The position numbers and the translations under genes are program-made. The notes under the pieces are model-generated. The model saw only the letters and a list, made by a program, of their open reading frames with translations. It was not told the origin of the DNA and made no database searches. A DNA stretch of 64,000 nt, taken from Isoetes taiwanensis. Lineage: Eukaryota > Streptophyta > Lycopodiopsida > Isoetales > Isoetaceae. Where the stretch lies: positions 558,001 to 622,000 of the forward strand of contig JAJEKV010000113.1 in NCBI GenBank assembly GCA_021234155.1. Direction: 5' to 3'. Below, piece by piece: positions 12,753 to 21,976 of the stretch (position 1 is the first letter of the stretch; every line of letters starts with the position of its first letter).

Positions 12753-13050
12753 CTGCATTCACAAATAGAATTACTGCATTCAAAGAGAGGCAATAGTGTC
12801 AATTTTTTGCAGGATCTTTGTGGAGGGAATGGTAGGAATTATTCTGTCATTAGGGTCATAAAAAAGGAGTAAGTGATTGTAACGGGTGGTGAATTTAGAT
12901 GTACTGCCATGAGTGTAGGAGACTGCCTTCCAAAGCTGATCTCTGATCAATCTGAAATAATCCTGCTATACCATAAGCAAAATTAGGGAGCCATAGCTAT
13001 CAGCTAACATCCTATGAGTGTAGTACAATTCCCTATATCTCAAAAACTAC

Positions 13051-13314
13051 CTTTCCGTGAATTCATGGTGGTGTTTTTCAATAAACCAGAACATGTTAAC
13101 CATTTGCATCACTTCCCTTGAAAAGATTCTTGCCCATACCCTTTCTGCTGATTTTCTGACATCATCATCATTGGCCATTTGCCACACTGTCTAGTGATTA
13201 GTAGGAGGATAACAGACCTGATGTTCATGGACTCTATCCACACCATATTTTGCCACTTCATTTCTTAGGTAGGCACCATCTTTAGTGACAAAGTATCTGT
13301 TTGTGTGAGGACCC
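13051..13314 (-). CDS. Penultimate exon (exon B) of the same host gene, with an in-frame TAG
   Basis: The frame encodes GPHTNRYFVTKDGAYLRN and onward, then after a short interruption TVWQMANDDDVRKSAERVW, VNMFWFIEKHHHEFTER, and a consensus AG|GTAGTT donor at 13050. The proposed acceptor is GTGCAG at 13315-13320; an alternative at 13334-13335 (GCATAG) adds 19 bases but breaks phase with the upstream exon. With GTGCAG the split codon is phase 2 and joins the donor at 38177. The reading frame is open throughout except for one TAG at 13191-13193. That TAG is the last codon of a 27-nt block (13191-13217) that starts GT and ends AG; either it is a disabling mutation or the block is a relic intron. 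Function unknown; a CRGPH string just upstream of the acceptor lies in the intron in this model. Confidence 0.5.
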
Positions 13315-13500
13315 CTGCACAGCTCCATGTATCCTATGCAAGAGAATTTAATTAGTATCTCTAAATGAAAGTCTTGAAATAAATAAATTATGATACCCCA
13401 CAAATTCACCAATTTGATCCTAGCATATGTCATAATTGTCAACAAAGATCTTTCTATGTGCAGTAGCACCAAGCTCAATGTCATATTTAATATGTAATTT
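13315..13500 (-). other. Host intron sequence left of LINE-A
   Basis: Minus-strand AT-rich sequence between the C-terminal part of LINE-A and the splice acceptor of exon B. LINE-A shows no poly(A) tail at this boundary, so its 3' end is either truncated or diverged here. The exact LINE-A/intron boundary within about 13340-13560 could not be fixed. Confidence 0.4.
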
Positions 13501-14321
13501 GATCCAAGTGATAGAAAACCTTTTTTACCATACAAGCATATGTTTCTGGATTTCCAGATATTCCATAGAGATAGGAAGGCAATAGTATTCTTGTAAGTGT
13601 CATTTCCTTGCAAGAAGTTAATGATGGAAGAATTATCCGAGTTGCCAAAATATCTATTAAACCAAGACCATAAGGGATCTAGCTTTGAGCAGAAGAAGAT
13701 ATGTTCCAAGTCCTCAACAACATTACAATTTAGAGGACAATTAGCTGCCACATTAGGATTTCTGCTAGCCACAACTTGAAGGCAAGGGACACTTTTATTT
13801 GCAATAAGCCAAATAAAAAAGGAAACTTTCTTGGAAGCATAAGAATTCCAGACATTTTTAATTAAAGATTTGGTAGCAGCAGAGTCTATGCTCCAAGCAA
13901 TGGAAGATTTAGGAAGATCAGAGCTATGATCCAGAAAGTTGTAAATATCCTTCACCTTGTAGCAAGATTTCTTATTTAAAGTCCAATCCAATCTACTTTC
14001 TAACATCCGAGAGGGGATAGAATTTCCAACTATGCTCCTGATATGCTTGTAGATTTTTTTATCAGTATGAGATCCTTTGATTCTCGTCTTGAGATTCGAC
14101 CAGGTAATCTACCTATCATTATGCCACAGATCACCTAAGGTTTTAATGCCATTAGAATACCACTTTTTGTAAATCTGGGGGTGCTTTAAAGCAAGAACAT
14201 AATTTGGATGATCCATAAAAGGCGGTGACCAGAATATAGGCATTGCTGAATGAAAATTTGTACTCTGATCATATTTAAAAGCTAAGAAAATATTGTTCCG
14301 GGCCTTTATGATATTCCTCAT
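13501..14321 (-). pseudogene. LINE-A ORF2, C-terminal zf-RVT domain segment
   Basis: C-terminal part of the L1-type LINE-A protein on the minus strand. It shows the zf-RVT pattern: SFFIWLIANKSVPC, then CPLNC, EDLEHIFFCSKLDPLWSWF and LWNIWKSRN. Upstream in the protein are MRNIIKARNNIFLAF and FWSPPFMDHPNYVLALKHP, typical of the connection between reverse transcriptase and zinc domain. A frame break occurs near 14006-14110. The segment resumes LINE-A after the GC-rich insert at 14322-15532: ...SLATNM on the far side joins directly to RNIIKARN here. Confidence 0.85.
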
Positions 14322-15532
14322 AAGAGGAAGGAAGGAAGGAAGTTACTTTTATCGTCCACGGAGACCAATCGGTCTATGGGACCCAATACAAAAAAACAGC
14401 GAGTTTTCGGATTACCGCCGATTAAAAACCCCTCACCAAGGGTTTTCGAGGAAAAACTGCGGCAAAGAATCACCGCCGACAAACCGCGTGCTAATCATAT
14501 AAAATGCGAAACATCCCAATATATACAACATGCACCACCCCCGTGAGAGTGTGCCTAGTCACGGACAGCCAAAGGGGGCAAAGGTGACCTCGCGGGTCCG
14601 GGGGACTCCGGATGTAGGACCCTGTGGCACGCATCGACGGGTGGTGTTCATCGGCAAATGCAAGGGCACGCCCAAATTGCATTTAAGGAGCCGTGATCCG
14701 CCCTGACCGACCAACGCCGGGCAACTCGAAAGTGTGAGACTCATCCTCAATGGCACCCGCTTGACAAAGACCGACAGAGCTGGCCCCGGCGGGCTCCCCA
14801 ATCCACCCGCCGCCTCGATCATAAGATGGTGGGCACTGCGGCGAATGGAGGCAATGAGCTCCCGCTTTTTCAGGGGCACCGGAACGCAGAGTCAGGCCCC
14901 GCCAACACGGGGTTGATGTGCTCCTTTGTAATGGGCCATTTTGACCTGCTCTAGAGCAATGGGGTCCCGAGCTTGCCAAGGAAACAAGCATCTAGGGTAC
15001 TCCCCAAGGCTGTCACGATCGGCCGACGGCTGCCAGACACGCATCTGCGTGCTCGCCGCGTTCCATCTGGCGAACAACGATCTCTTACCCTCCAACAGGC
15101 CCTAAGCCACTGCGGACTCATGGCCACAAGTAAGCCCGGCAGTCGCGGGGAGCCGAAAGGCCACCCATAGTAACCACTTTACGAAAATAGACGATGTGTC
15201 TATCAAGGGCTGCCGGCCAGGCGGCAAGAATCCATTTCTGCAGCAGAACTGATAGGGGATCAAGGTTTCACCCCAAGTGCCCGTGCCAAAAATGCCTTCC
15301 TGCACCTGCCCAAGTCATTCCGTGTCGCCAAAGAGACGACATCGGCCCCAAACCTCGACCCGTGATAGAAGGACAGGGGCTGACCCGGGTGCGGAATGAT
15401 GTGATCTGATGGCCCCAATCATATAGCTCGCCTCGGATGGTACTGTTCTGCATTGCATAAAGCGCTTTCCAGCCTGCTGTCACCCGCAAGCGGATAGACG
15501 CCTCCCAGCAGAGCGAGGAGGGGAGGAGGAGA
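14322..15532. mobile_element. 1.2 kb GC-rich insertion of unknown type inside LINE-A
   Basis: A sharply bounded block, clearly richer in G and C than the AT-rich flanks. It interrupts LINE-A between codons that rejoin in frame. The trinucleotide CAT stands at both edges (14319-14321 and 15533-15535), consistent with a 3-bp target duplication or microhomology. Terminal inverted repeats, LTR ends (TG...CA) and a poly(A) were not found; the left end is a GGAAGGAAGGAA run and the right end is AGGAGGGGAGGAGGAG. Minus-strand translation contains Trp/Gly-rich stretches such as FWHGHLG that loosely resemble LINE C-terminal segments, but this is not conclusive. Confidence 0.6.
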
Positions 15533-16935
15533 CATGTTGGTAGCTAAAGAGACTTCACAAAAAGCAGAGTTTGGCAGATCATGAGTAACAGATGGATGTC
15601 CCACAGGGGAACTTTTCATAAGCCAATACATAATAAATTTGGAGGCCACAATATCTGATCCATTTAGAGCTTTCCATACAAACTTTCCAGCAAGAGCTTG
15701 GGCTTGTTTATGGAGATTTTTACAAGCCAGACCACATTCTTTTTTCCTCCTAGTGATTGTGTTCCAATTGACCAAATTGTTTCCATTCCAAATGAAATTC
15801 CTTATGATCCTCTCAATCTGCTTGTAAATAGAGGCAGGGGCAACCAAAGCAGTAGAGAAATAGATATGAGAGCTGGTAAGAACTTGATTAGCAATTACAA
15901 CACGACCAGCCAAAGTTAAGAAATTTTTATACATATGAAGCTTAGCCCTTATTTTTTCAATTATTGGGGACCAAAGACCAGAGAGGTTAGAGTTTAGAGA
16001 CAAAGGCATGCCAAGAAGTTTGGTGACCTCTGAAGTTTTAATTACTTTAATGCCAGCCACATATGAATTATTACTGTTGAATACAAAGAGAGTCTGTGGA
16101 GTTTGGAAGTTTACGACCAGAAAGATTGCCAATGCTTTGATGATGCTTAACTGCCTTAGTTAACAATTCAGCAACCACAATGAATAAATAAGGAGCCAAT
16201 GGACAACCTTGTCTAACACCTCTTTCCAGAGGAAAGAATGAACTGGGAGAACCATTAATGAGAACAGTAGAGTTTGATCTAAGATTCAATCCCATAATAA
16301 GTTGAATAATCTTATCATGAAAGCCAAGTTTTTTCATGGCATATTCAATAAAATCTCATCTAATTTTATCAAAGGCTCTTTTGAAATCCAATATAAGAAG
16401 GACACAATTTTGGCTCGAGATCTTATTTCAATGAAGCCCTTCCATAGCAGCAATATAATATTCTAGAATAAAAGCACACTGATTTCCACTAATTTTGCAG
16501 ATAATCCTTGATTCTTGAAGCAATAATTTTAGCACAGGTCTTATAAGTGGAATTAGTTAAAGAGATAGGTCTCCAGTCAAAAAAACCAGAAGGCCTCTCA
16601 ACTTTAGGAATTAGGGAGATAAAACCACTAGCAATAGAGGGATGAAGATACTTAGCTTCCCAAATTCCCCTTATGAAATACATAATGTCATTTTGCATTA
16701 AATCCCAGAATTTTAAGAAAAGCTCAGGGGGAAAGCCATCAGGGCCTGGAGATTTACCATGCTTAAAGCTCTTAAGGATGGAGAAGACTTCTTCAATGTT
16801 TGGAATATTAGATAGGGAAATATCCATTTGACGATGATCATTGGGAATAATAGAATCAATCAGATCAGTGAATCTTTTGGCCTGATTGTCTACAGTAATA
16901 TCAGAGTTGATGCTATTTGAGAACAACTTAGAATA
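15533..16935 (-). pseudogene. LINE-A ORF2, reverse transcriptase domain lacking the YADD motif
   Basis: Minus-strand L1-type RT. Visible motifs in order are HGKSPGPDGFPPELF, GFISLIPKVERPSGFFDWRP, ISLTNSTYKTCAKIIA (16489-16926), then a short stretch with stops containing KRAFDKIRWDFIEY-like sequence, RGVRQGCPLAPYLFIVVAEL (around 16190-16240), then LGMPLSLN, LAGRVVIANQVLTS, and the thumb/connection up to SLATNM. Between the RQGCPLAP block and the LGMP block the catalytic (Y/F)xDD segment is missing, implying an internal deletion near 16080-16130. Frame breaks are also present. The protein start side is interrupted at 16935 by LINE-B and continues at 23689. Confidence 0.88.
16928..16935. repeat. 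Left 8-bp target-site duplication of LINE-B (TTAGAATA)
   Basis: TTAGAATA here equals 23681-23688 at the other side of LINE-B. When one copy is removed, LINE-A reads NYFYSKLFSNSI through the site without a break, confirming insertion. Confidence 0.8.
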
Positions 16936-17041
16936 TTTAGAACCGCTAGGCGCTGACCTAACCGGAATAGGAAAAGCGGTGGCCTAATCCTGTCCACCAT
17001 AGAAAAAGTTTGAAAGCAACAGAACGAAGTGGAAGCGAAGT

Positions 17042-17767
17042 ATGCAGGGGACTTCTAAAGGTCTGGTCCCTATAGGTGGACGATACAGCAAAACACCAAT
17101 TGCTCATACGCCACTGCAAGCACGAACACCAGGAGGGACCAAGTTTTCTTTTGGCAAGAAAGAGGAACCGGATCTGATTCAAATTCTGCTACGAGAGCTA
17201 CAGGAAACAAAAGAGAGAATTGCTATTTTAGAAGAGCAAAATCGTATGTTACTTGAAATGCAAGCAGAGCAGGGAAAAGATCTGAAAATAATTTTGGAAG
17301 CAGTGGCACCACAAGAGAAGACATCAACAGAAGATGTTGTACAAGATTTTCTTTCTGAAACAGAAGCACGTCAACGCAAGGAATGCCATTTGAAAGTAAC
17401 TGGTTTGACAGAAGAAGAGAATGAAGATGTTAAGGAAGTGGTAAATGATTTCTTCAAAAATAAGATGTTCCTTCATGAGCCAGAAGTAGCACAAGCATTC
17501 AGAGTTGGCAAATACAGGGATAGAGATCGTCCAATAATTGTAAAAATTGCTTTTGTATCAGCCAAACAAAGAGTGCTCCAACATCGAGGACAGCTTAAGG
17601 GACACAAAGATATATGGATTGATCAAGATCCTACAGTAAGACAATTGGAGGCAAGAAGAAAAGAATATGCTAAAGTAAAAGAACATCGGGAACAAGGCTT
17701 GTGGGCCTTTCTGAGAGGAGATGTGGCTATCCTTACAAATCGGAAGTTCAATCCAAGAACAAAGTAG
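17042..17767 (+). CDS. LINE-B ORF1: coiled-coil, RRM-like nucleic-acid-binding protein
   Basis: Complete 241-codon ORF starting at an ATG and ending in TAG. Residues about 38-85 form a heptad-rich coiled coil (LLRELQETKERIAILEEQ), which would mediate multimerisation. Residues about 110-200 resemble the L1 ORF1p (Transposase_22-type) RRM fold: a conserved HLKVTGLTEEE strand, FRVGKYRDRDRPIIVKIAF, then a helical region with a basic RRKEYAKVKEHREQGLW stretch and a final FLRGDVAILTNRKF. Such proteins bind LINE RNA in the ribonucleoprotein. The next coding region (endonuclease) is in the same frame immediately after the TAG, with no ATG at its start. Confidence 0.85.
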   Translation: MQGTSKGLVPIGGRYSKTPIAHTPLQARTPGGTKFSFGKKEEPDLIQILLRELQETKERIAILEEQNRMLLEMQAEQGKDLKIILEAVAPQEKTSTEDVVQDFLSETEARQRKECHLKVTGLTEEENEDVKEVVNDFFKNKMFLHEPEVAQAFRVGKYRDRDRPIIVKIAFVSAKQRVLQHRGQLKGHKDIWIDQDPTVRQLEARRKEYAKVKEHREQGLWAFLRGDVAILTNRKFNPRTK

Positions 17768-18361
17768 GAAAATGCCACCCTACGGGTCTGTATATGGAAT
17801 TTAGGTGGTTTCACAGACATAAAGTCCATTTCAGGAGACATTGTTTTTAAAGAAGTAGATTTGCTCTTAATAGTAGAAACTTGGGCACATGAGGCAAACA
17901 TCTTGCCAATCCCAAGGGGTTTTGAGCAGATATTTGCTACGTGCAAGACCAGGTCGTCAGGTAAAGGAAGAGGTGAAGGTGGAATTGCTGGATATGCAAA
18001 GAAGGATATTGCTTCGCAACTGAAGGTAATTAAAATTTGTGAATATCTTCACTATGCATGGCTCTTAATAGAAGCAAACAGACAAAATATATACCTCGCA
18101 GCATGCTACTTTGCGCCTTTACAAGCAAAAGTCTATAAGCAGGAAGGGCTATCTAAGCAAGACCCATTCGCACATCTTAGTTCGGATATTGCTTACTTTT
18201 CCCAAAAGGGAAATGTGATTCTGGCTGGAGATTTTAATGCTCGGACAAGTAGTTTACAAGCTTCGTGGTTCTACCAAGATAAGGATGATCCACTGTGGAT
18301 GAAGGATGAAGAAGCTTGGCACATTTTAGGCTTCGAGAATGGAAACGTGTATCTTGGATGA
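17768..18361 (+). pseudogene. LINE-B ORF2, APE-type endonuclease domain
   Basis: Reading in the ORF1 frame right after its TAG gives VCIWNLGGF (endonuclease motif I), DLLLIVETWAH (the E of motif II), GRGEGGIAGYAKKDI, LAACYFAP, and GNVILAGDFNART with the catalytic GDFN motif near 18229-18240. This is the N-terminal part of an AP-like endonuclease that nicks the target for target-primed reverse transcription. The frame ends at a TGA at 18359-18361, short of the SDH motif region. Related text continues in other frames to about 18870 (for example LIFDYDKREKYAEILDGYFA and KDKLWFDPECQSARAHLK), so the break is a mutation, not the natural end. Confidence 0.85.
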
Positions 18362-18874
18362 GGTAGTAAGCACCATGGGTAAACATTTGCTTTCCTTGTG
18401 CAGCTCTTGTGACTTGCTCATTCTTAATCGGATCTGCGAAAGATTTCCAAAGATCTTCCTATTATACCAATCAAACTGCTCTAGGTAAAAGTGTGGTGGA
18501 TTATCTATTAGTCGATGCTCATGCCGAGAAAAATTTGATAGGCAATTTCTGAGTTGAGGACATCCAACCAGAAGCAGAACATTGTCCACTCATTTTTGAT
18601 CTGAAAATTCAAGGGCTTTTTAGGCAGCGACAAAAGCGGTATGGCAACAAACCTAAACTGATTTTTGATTATGATAAGCGTGAAAAGTATGCTGAAATTC
18701 TAGATGGTTATTTTGCTAATTGGAATCGACCTATTGATGCATTTCAAAGGTGCCATGCATTCGAAAGTAAAGTGTTAGAGGCAGCTAAAACTGTTTTTTC
18801 AGCACCAAGATGTAGTAAAAAGGATAAGCTTTGGTTTGATCCTGAATGTCAGTCTGCCCGAGCTCATCTTAAGC
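18362..18874 (+). pseudogene. LINE-B ORF2, endonuclease-RT linker with frame breaks
   Basis: Beyond the stop at 18361 the endonuclease C-terminus and linker continue in broken form. From about 18595 a continuous frame reads IQGLFRQRQKRYGNKPKL, FDYDKREKYAEILDGYF, AFESKVLEAAKTVFSAP, and WFDPECQSARAHLK, the usual LINE linker (WFDxEC motif). It is interrupted at about 18875 by the long inverted repeat and resumes near 21415 with HIHGVDRKAHLRSYRKLLK. Confidence 0.75.
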
Positions 18875-19313
18875 AACACATAACTACCATTGACATTAAT
18901 AAATATAACCATTGGATCCAACACATTTAAATTAAAATCCCCCTTAAACCCCCTTTGGTTTGGGTGCATATTCACACGGGGGGTGACTCCGGGCATCGAG
19001 AGCTGTCGGATTGGCATATTCGCCCCTTATTCCATAATCTACACCGTACGTAAAATTCCTCGTTTGTGGGGTATGCAAGTACAAGATTTGCTATACTGTA
19101 TAATAAGATTCGCAAAATACTATAAGATTTCAACCGGAATACTATATGGTGTTGATTTCGTACGTCCAAAATACAATTATGAGGGCTCTCGCTGCCCTAC
19201 GTCACCCCCCGTGTGAATATGCACCCAAACCAAAGGGGGTTTAAGGGGGATTTTAATTTAAATGTGTTGGATCCAATGGTTATATTTATTAATGTCAATG
19301 GTAGTTATGTGTT
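18875..19313. repeat. Perfect 113-bp inverted repeat with 213-bp loop (MITE/foldback-like)
   Basis: Bases 18875-18987 are the exact reverse complement of 19201-19313, 113 of 113 by my base-by-base reading. The arms start AACACATAACTACC and run inward to GTGACT. The loop (18988-19200) has no coding signal. No obvious target duplication flanks the outer ends. The structure may be a foldback DNA transposon or the terminal part of the larger insertion that reaches about 21410. A second copy (about 61573-61988) keeps the right arm nearly intact but has a heavily altered left arm. Confidence 0.9.
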
Positions 19314-21414
19314 GGTTATTATACTAAAAAAATTTTTTGGCCCTTCGGGCCATAAAACAAAAGCAGACGTGAGAATATAAAAGACATTTAAAACATGTAG
19401 CAATATGTGTTATGTGTTTATGTTAATAATGTTAATTTATTATAATAGTGGAGTCTCCAAACTAAACATATTTGTAAATTATGCACTTGAACAATTATAT
19501 TAAATTTGAGAATACACCATTTCATTGTGTCTAATAATAAACCAACTGCCTGTACAATAACCTCTCCAACTTGCTTGCTCATGAGAAACTTTTGTAGCTT
19601 GTTTCAAAGCAATAAATGTGTCAATGTTTTATCGATTGTCAACACAACAAAAGCTTTCACATTCTAATAGAGTTAAAAAATTAAAAAGCACGCAAAATAT
19701 TGGTTGAATTCACCGCCAAACAATGTGTGAACAATGAAATAAAAGAAATGAATAACAATATTAAGAGATCTCAAAAATGGTGAAACACACAAATCTTACC
19801 TTCAAAGATGACAATAGCATCGATCTAGGTCTCCACCATAGGTCCACCATAGGTGCTGAATGTTCTACAATTTCATACCACCATCCATAATAACGGTGGG
19901 CAAATGTAAGAATCGAACTTAAGGTTTTACCAAAGCATTTGCAAAGTAATTGTGTGCAATAGCTTGCCATATGAAAACAACTTGCTTTTGCCAATCACCG
20001 CTTTGACCACCTAAATTTCCTCAAATATGTTTGAGCTTGCTCTTGTGTTGCACAACCTCGCAAAAGCTTCCGCTTCCTAACCGGTTTGTTGCCGATTTGC
20101 CATTTGCGTAAGACGATTTGCCACTTGAAGAGCTTGAATCCCTGGCGTTGTGCATTTGATTAGGAGAATCATGGTGTGCATTTGATCAGGAGAAGCATAG
20201 GCAGTCTGTGCTACAGCACCTGATGATGATAGCAGAAGAGCGAAGTCAAGTCCCAGTTACTTAAACAAACAAACTTTTCTCAAGGCCCCATCCAAGAGGG
20301 GGTTGTTAATATTTTAAGGATGCAAAAGGCGGGTAAGCCCGACAATAGGTCCCTCTGCCTATTTCACAAATGAAAACAACAATTAAAGATGTGAAAAACA
20401 TTGATGGCAAAAACATGGATTCGTGAGAAAATACAGATGAGCCAGAAACTAAGGTGGATCTTATGAGCTCGTTGGAATCAGATGCACGATTCATATCTGA
20501 TGCTTCCATCTCACACCATACGGCATTTCATTTTTTAATCTGCCTAAAACTTCACACCAATCAAATCTTCAAACGCAGGATCAAATTACACTAGATACGC
20601 TTCTATAGACAATCCAAGAAAAAGTAAGATGAAGATGGATATTATGCTCCAAAGAAACATGTGCTGAGGTAATCCGGGCTTCCCTAAGCAACGATTCCTT
20701 AAAGAAATAACTATGAAGGTAGCTCAAGGCAAGTAAATTTTGCATTCTTGGCGAATCAATATCTAGCACCAGAATCGTGTGGCCTTGTTTCAAAACGAGA
20801 CATAACAGAGCTTTCCTCTCAAGGAAAAGCAAACTGAACCATCTCTACAGCCCGATGCAGAAGAAATGGGATCGAGCATGTCCGTTGCCTACAACATCAT
20901 CCATAGACTGCTCATGCATTTAGCTTGCCAGCATTCCGACATCTGGCCCCTTTCTTCTTCAATACCTTCCCTTTGCCTTTTTTTTCATTTGCCCCACTGA
21001 GCCTTGTTGCAACCCCCCACATTCCAAAGCCTCTGCAGACTGACCTCGCTGCTCGCCTCATCGTGCTCATAATCCTCGCGAACTGTGGAAGCCATAGCGA
21101 GGAGGAAACTGTACGAAATGGTCTCTGTATTCTCTAAATCCCCCTCTCCACGAACCCTAAAGTTAACCCTAAAGTTGAAAGCCTCGTTGCTTGCATGTCC
21201 TTCATAAAATTAAATTAATTAAGTTTTTAAGGAACAAAAACATGCAAGGCAAAACCATTGCAAAACCATAGATAAAATGCCATTCAAATATGAGAATCCA
21301 GTGTGCACTCTAGATATACTAATTAGTATGCCTCGTGCAATACGCCCATGAAATCATATAAAAACCATGCCAAAAAACGTATAAAATCACAAAAAAAACC
21401 CCCTGTTATAATGC
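19314..21414. mobile_element. Insertion of about 2.1 kb in LINE-B, type unknown
   Basis: Sequence between the inverted repeat and the point where LINE-B linker coding resumes. It is AT-rich up to about 19760. On the minus strand, 21137-20500 could carry a 5' gene fragment: an ATG (MASTVREDYEHDEAS) near 21090 and further open pieces down to 20581, with no family recognised. A GGCCCTTCGGGCC palindrome occurs at about 19338-19351. No transposase was seen, so with the inverted repeat it may be a non-autonomous DNA element or a captured fragment. The same block recurs in the copy at 61990-64000. Confidence 0.45.
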
Positions 21415-21976
21415 TACATATTCATGGTGTGGATAGAAAGGCACATTTGCGTTCATATCGCAAACTGCTTAAGTGCAAAAAGCTGAAATACTTAGTAGCT
21501 AAGCAAAAGGAACTTTGCTTTCAATTGTCGCATAAGCCAAAAGAATTTTGGAAGCACATGAAAGCTCGACCAGCACAGAATGTGGAGATAGATGGTGGAC
21601 AGATGTTTGCATATACTCAAAGCCTATATTACAAAGAAGGCGAGCCACATATTGAAGTCCCAGTCATCCCAATCGAACCTCATTTCTTGTAGAAGATGTA
21701 CAGCAGGGTATTCATAAGCTAGCAAATGGCAAAGCAGAAGATATTATTGGTCTTAAGGCCGAGATGCTTAAATGGGCCAAGGATTCAATAGCGGTGGAAG
21801 TTGCTGATTTATTTAACTCCATTATGCATACAGGGTGTTCCTCCTGAATGGCAGCTCGAGAGAATCATGCCTATTCATAAAAGCGTTGTAAGAAGCTTGT
21901 TAACAATTATCGCGACGATAATGATAAGCGACTTGATGCAAAGCTTTTGGCTCGGTCTTGAAATGAAATTATCCGG
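21415..21976 (+). pseudogene. LINE-B ORF2, N-terminal RT region with frameshifts
   Basis: Continues the linker as HIHGVDRKAHLRSYRKLLK, KPKEFWKHMKARPAQN, then, in changed frames, LANGKAEDIIGLKAEMLKW (RT motif 0/1 region, NGKAxGxDGLxxE type), VADLFNSIMHTG and the REN/PIHK block. Two or more small frameshifts separate it from the long open RT frame that starts at 21977. Confidence 0.75.

Noticed and set aside
13315-13333. LCRGPH string as a threonyl-tRNA synthetase motif
   Set aside because: The following residues do not continue as ThrRS, and part of the string lies in the intron under the phase-consistent splice model.
14559-15305. Several overlapping open frames on both strands
   Set aside because: They arise from high G+C and few stop codons in the inserted block; none shows a family signature.
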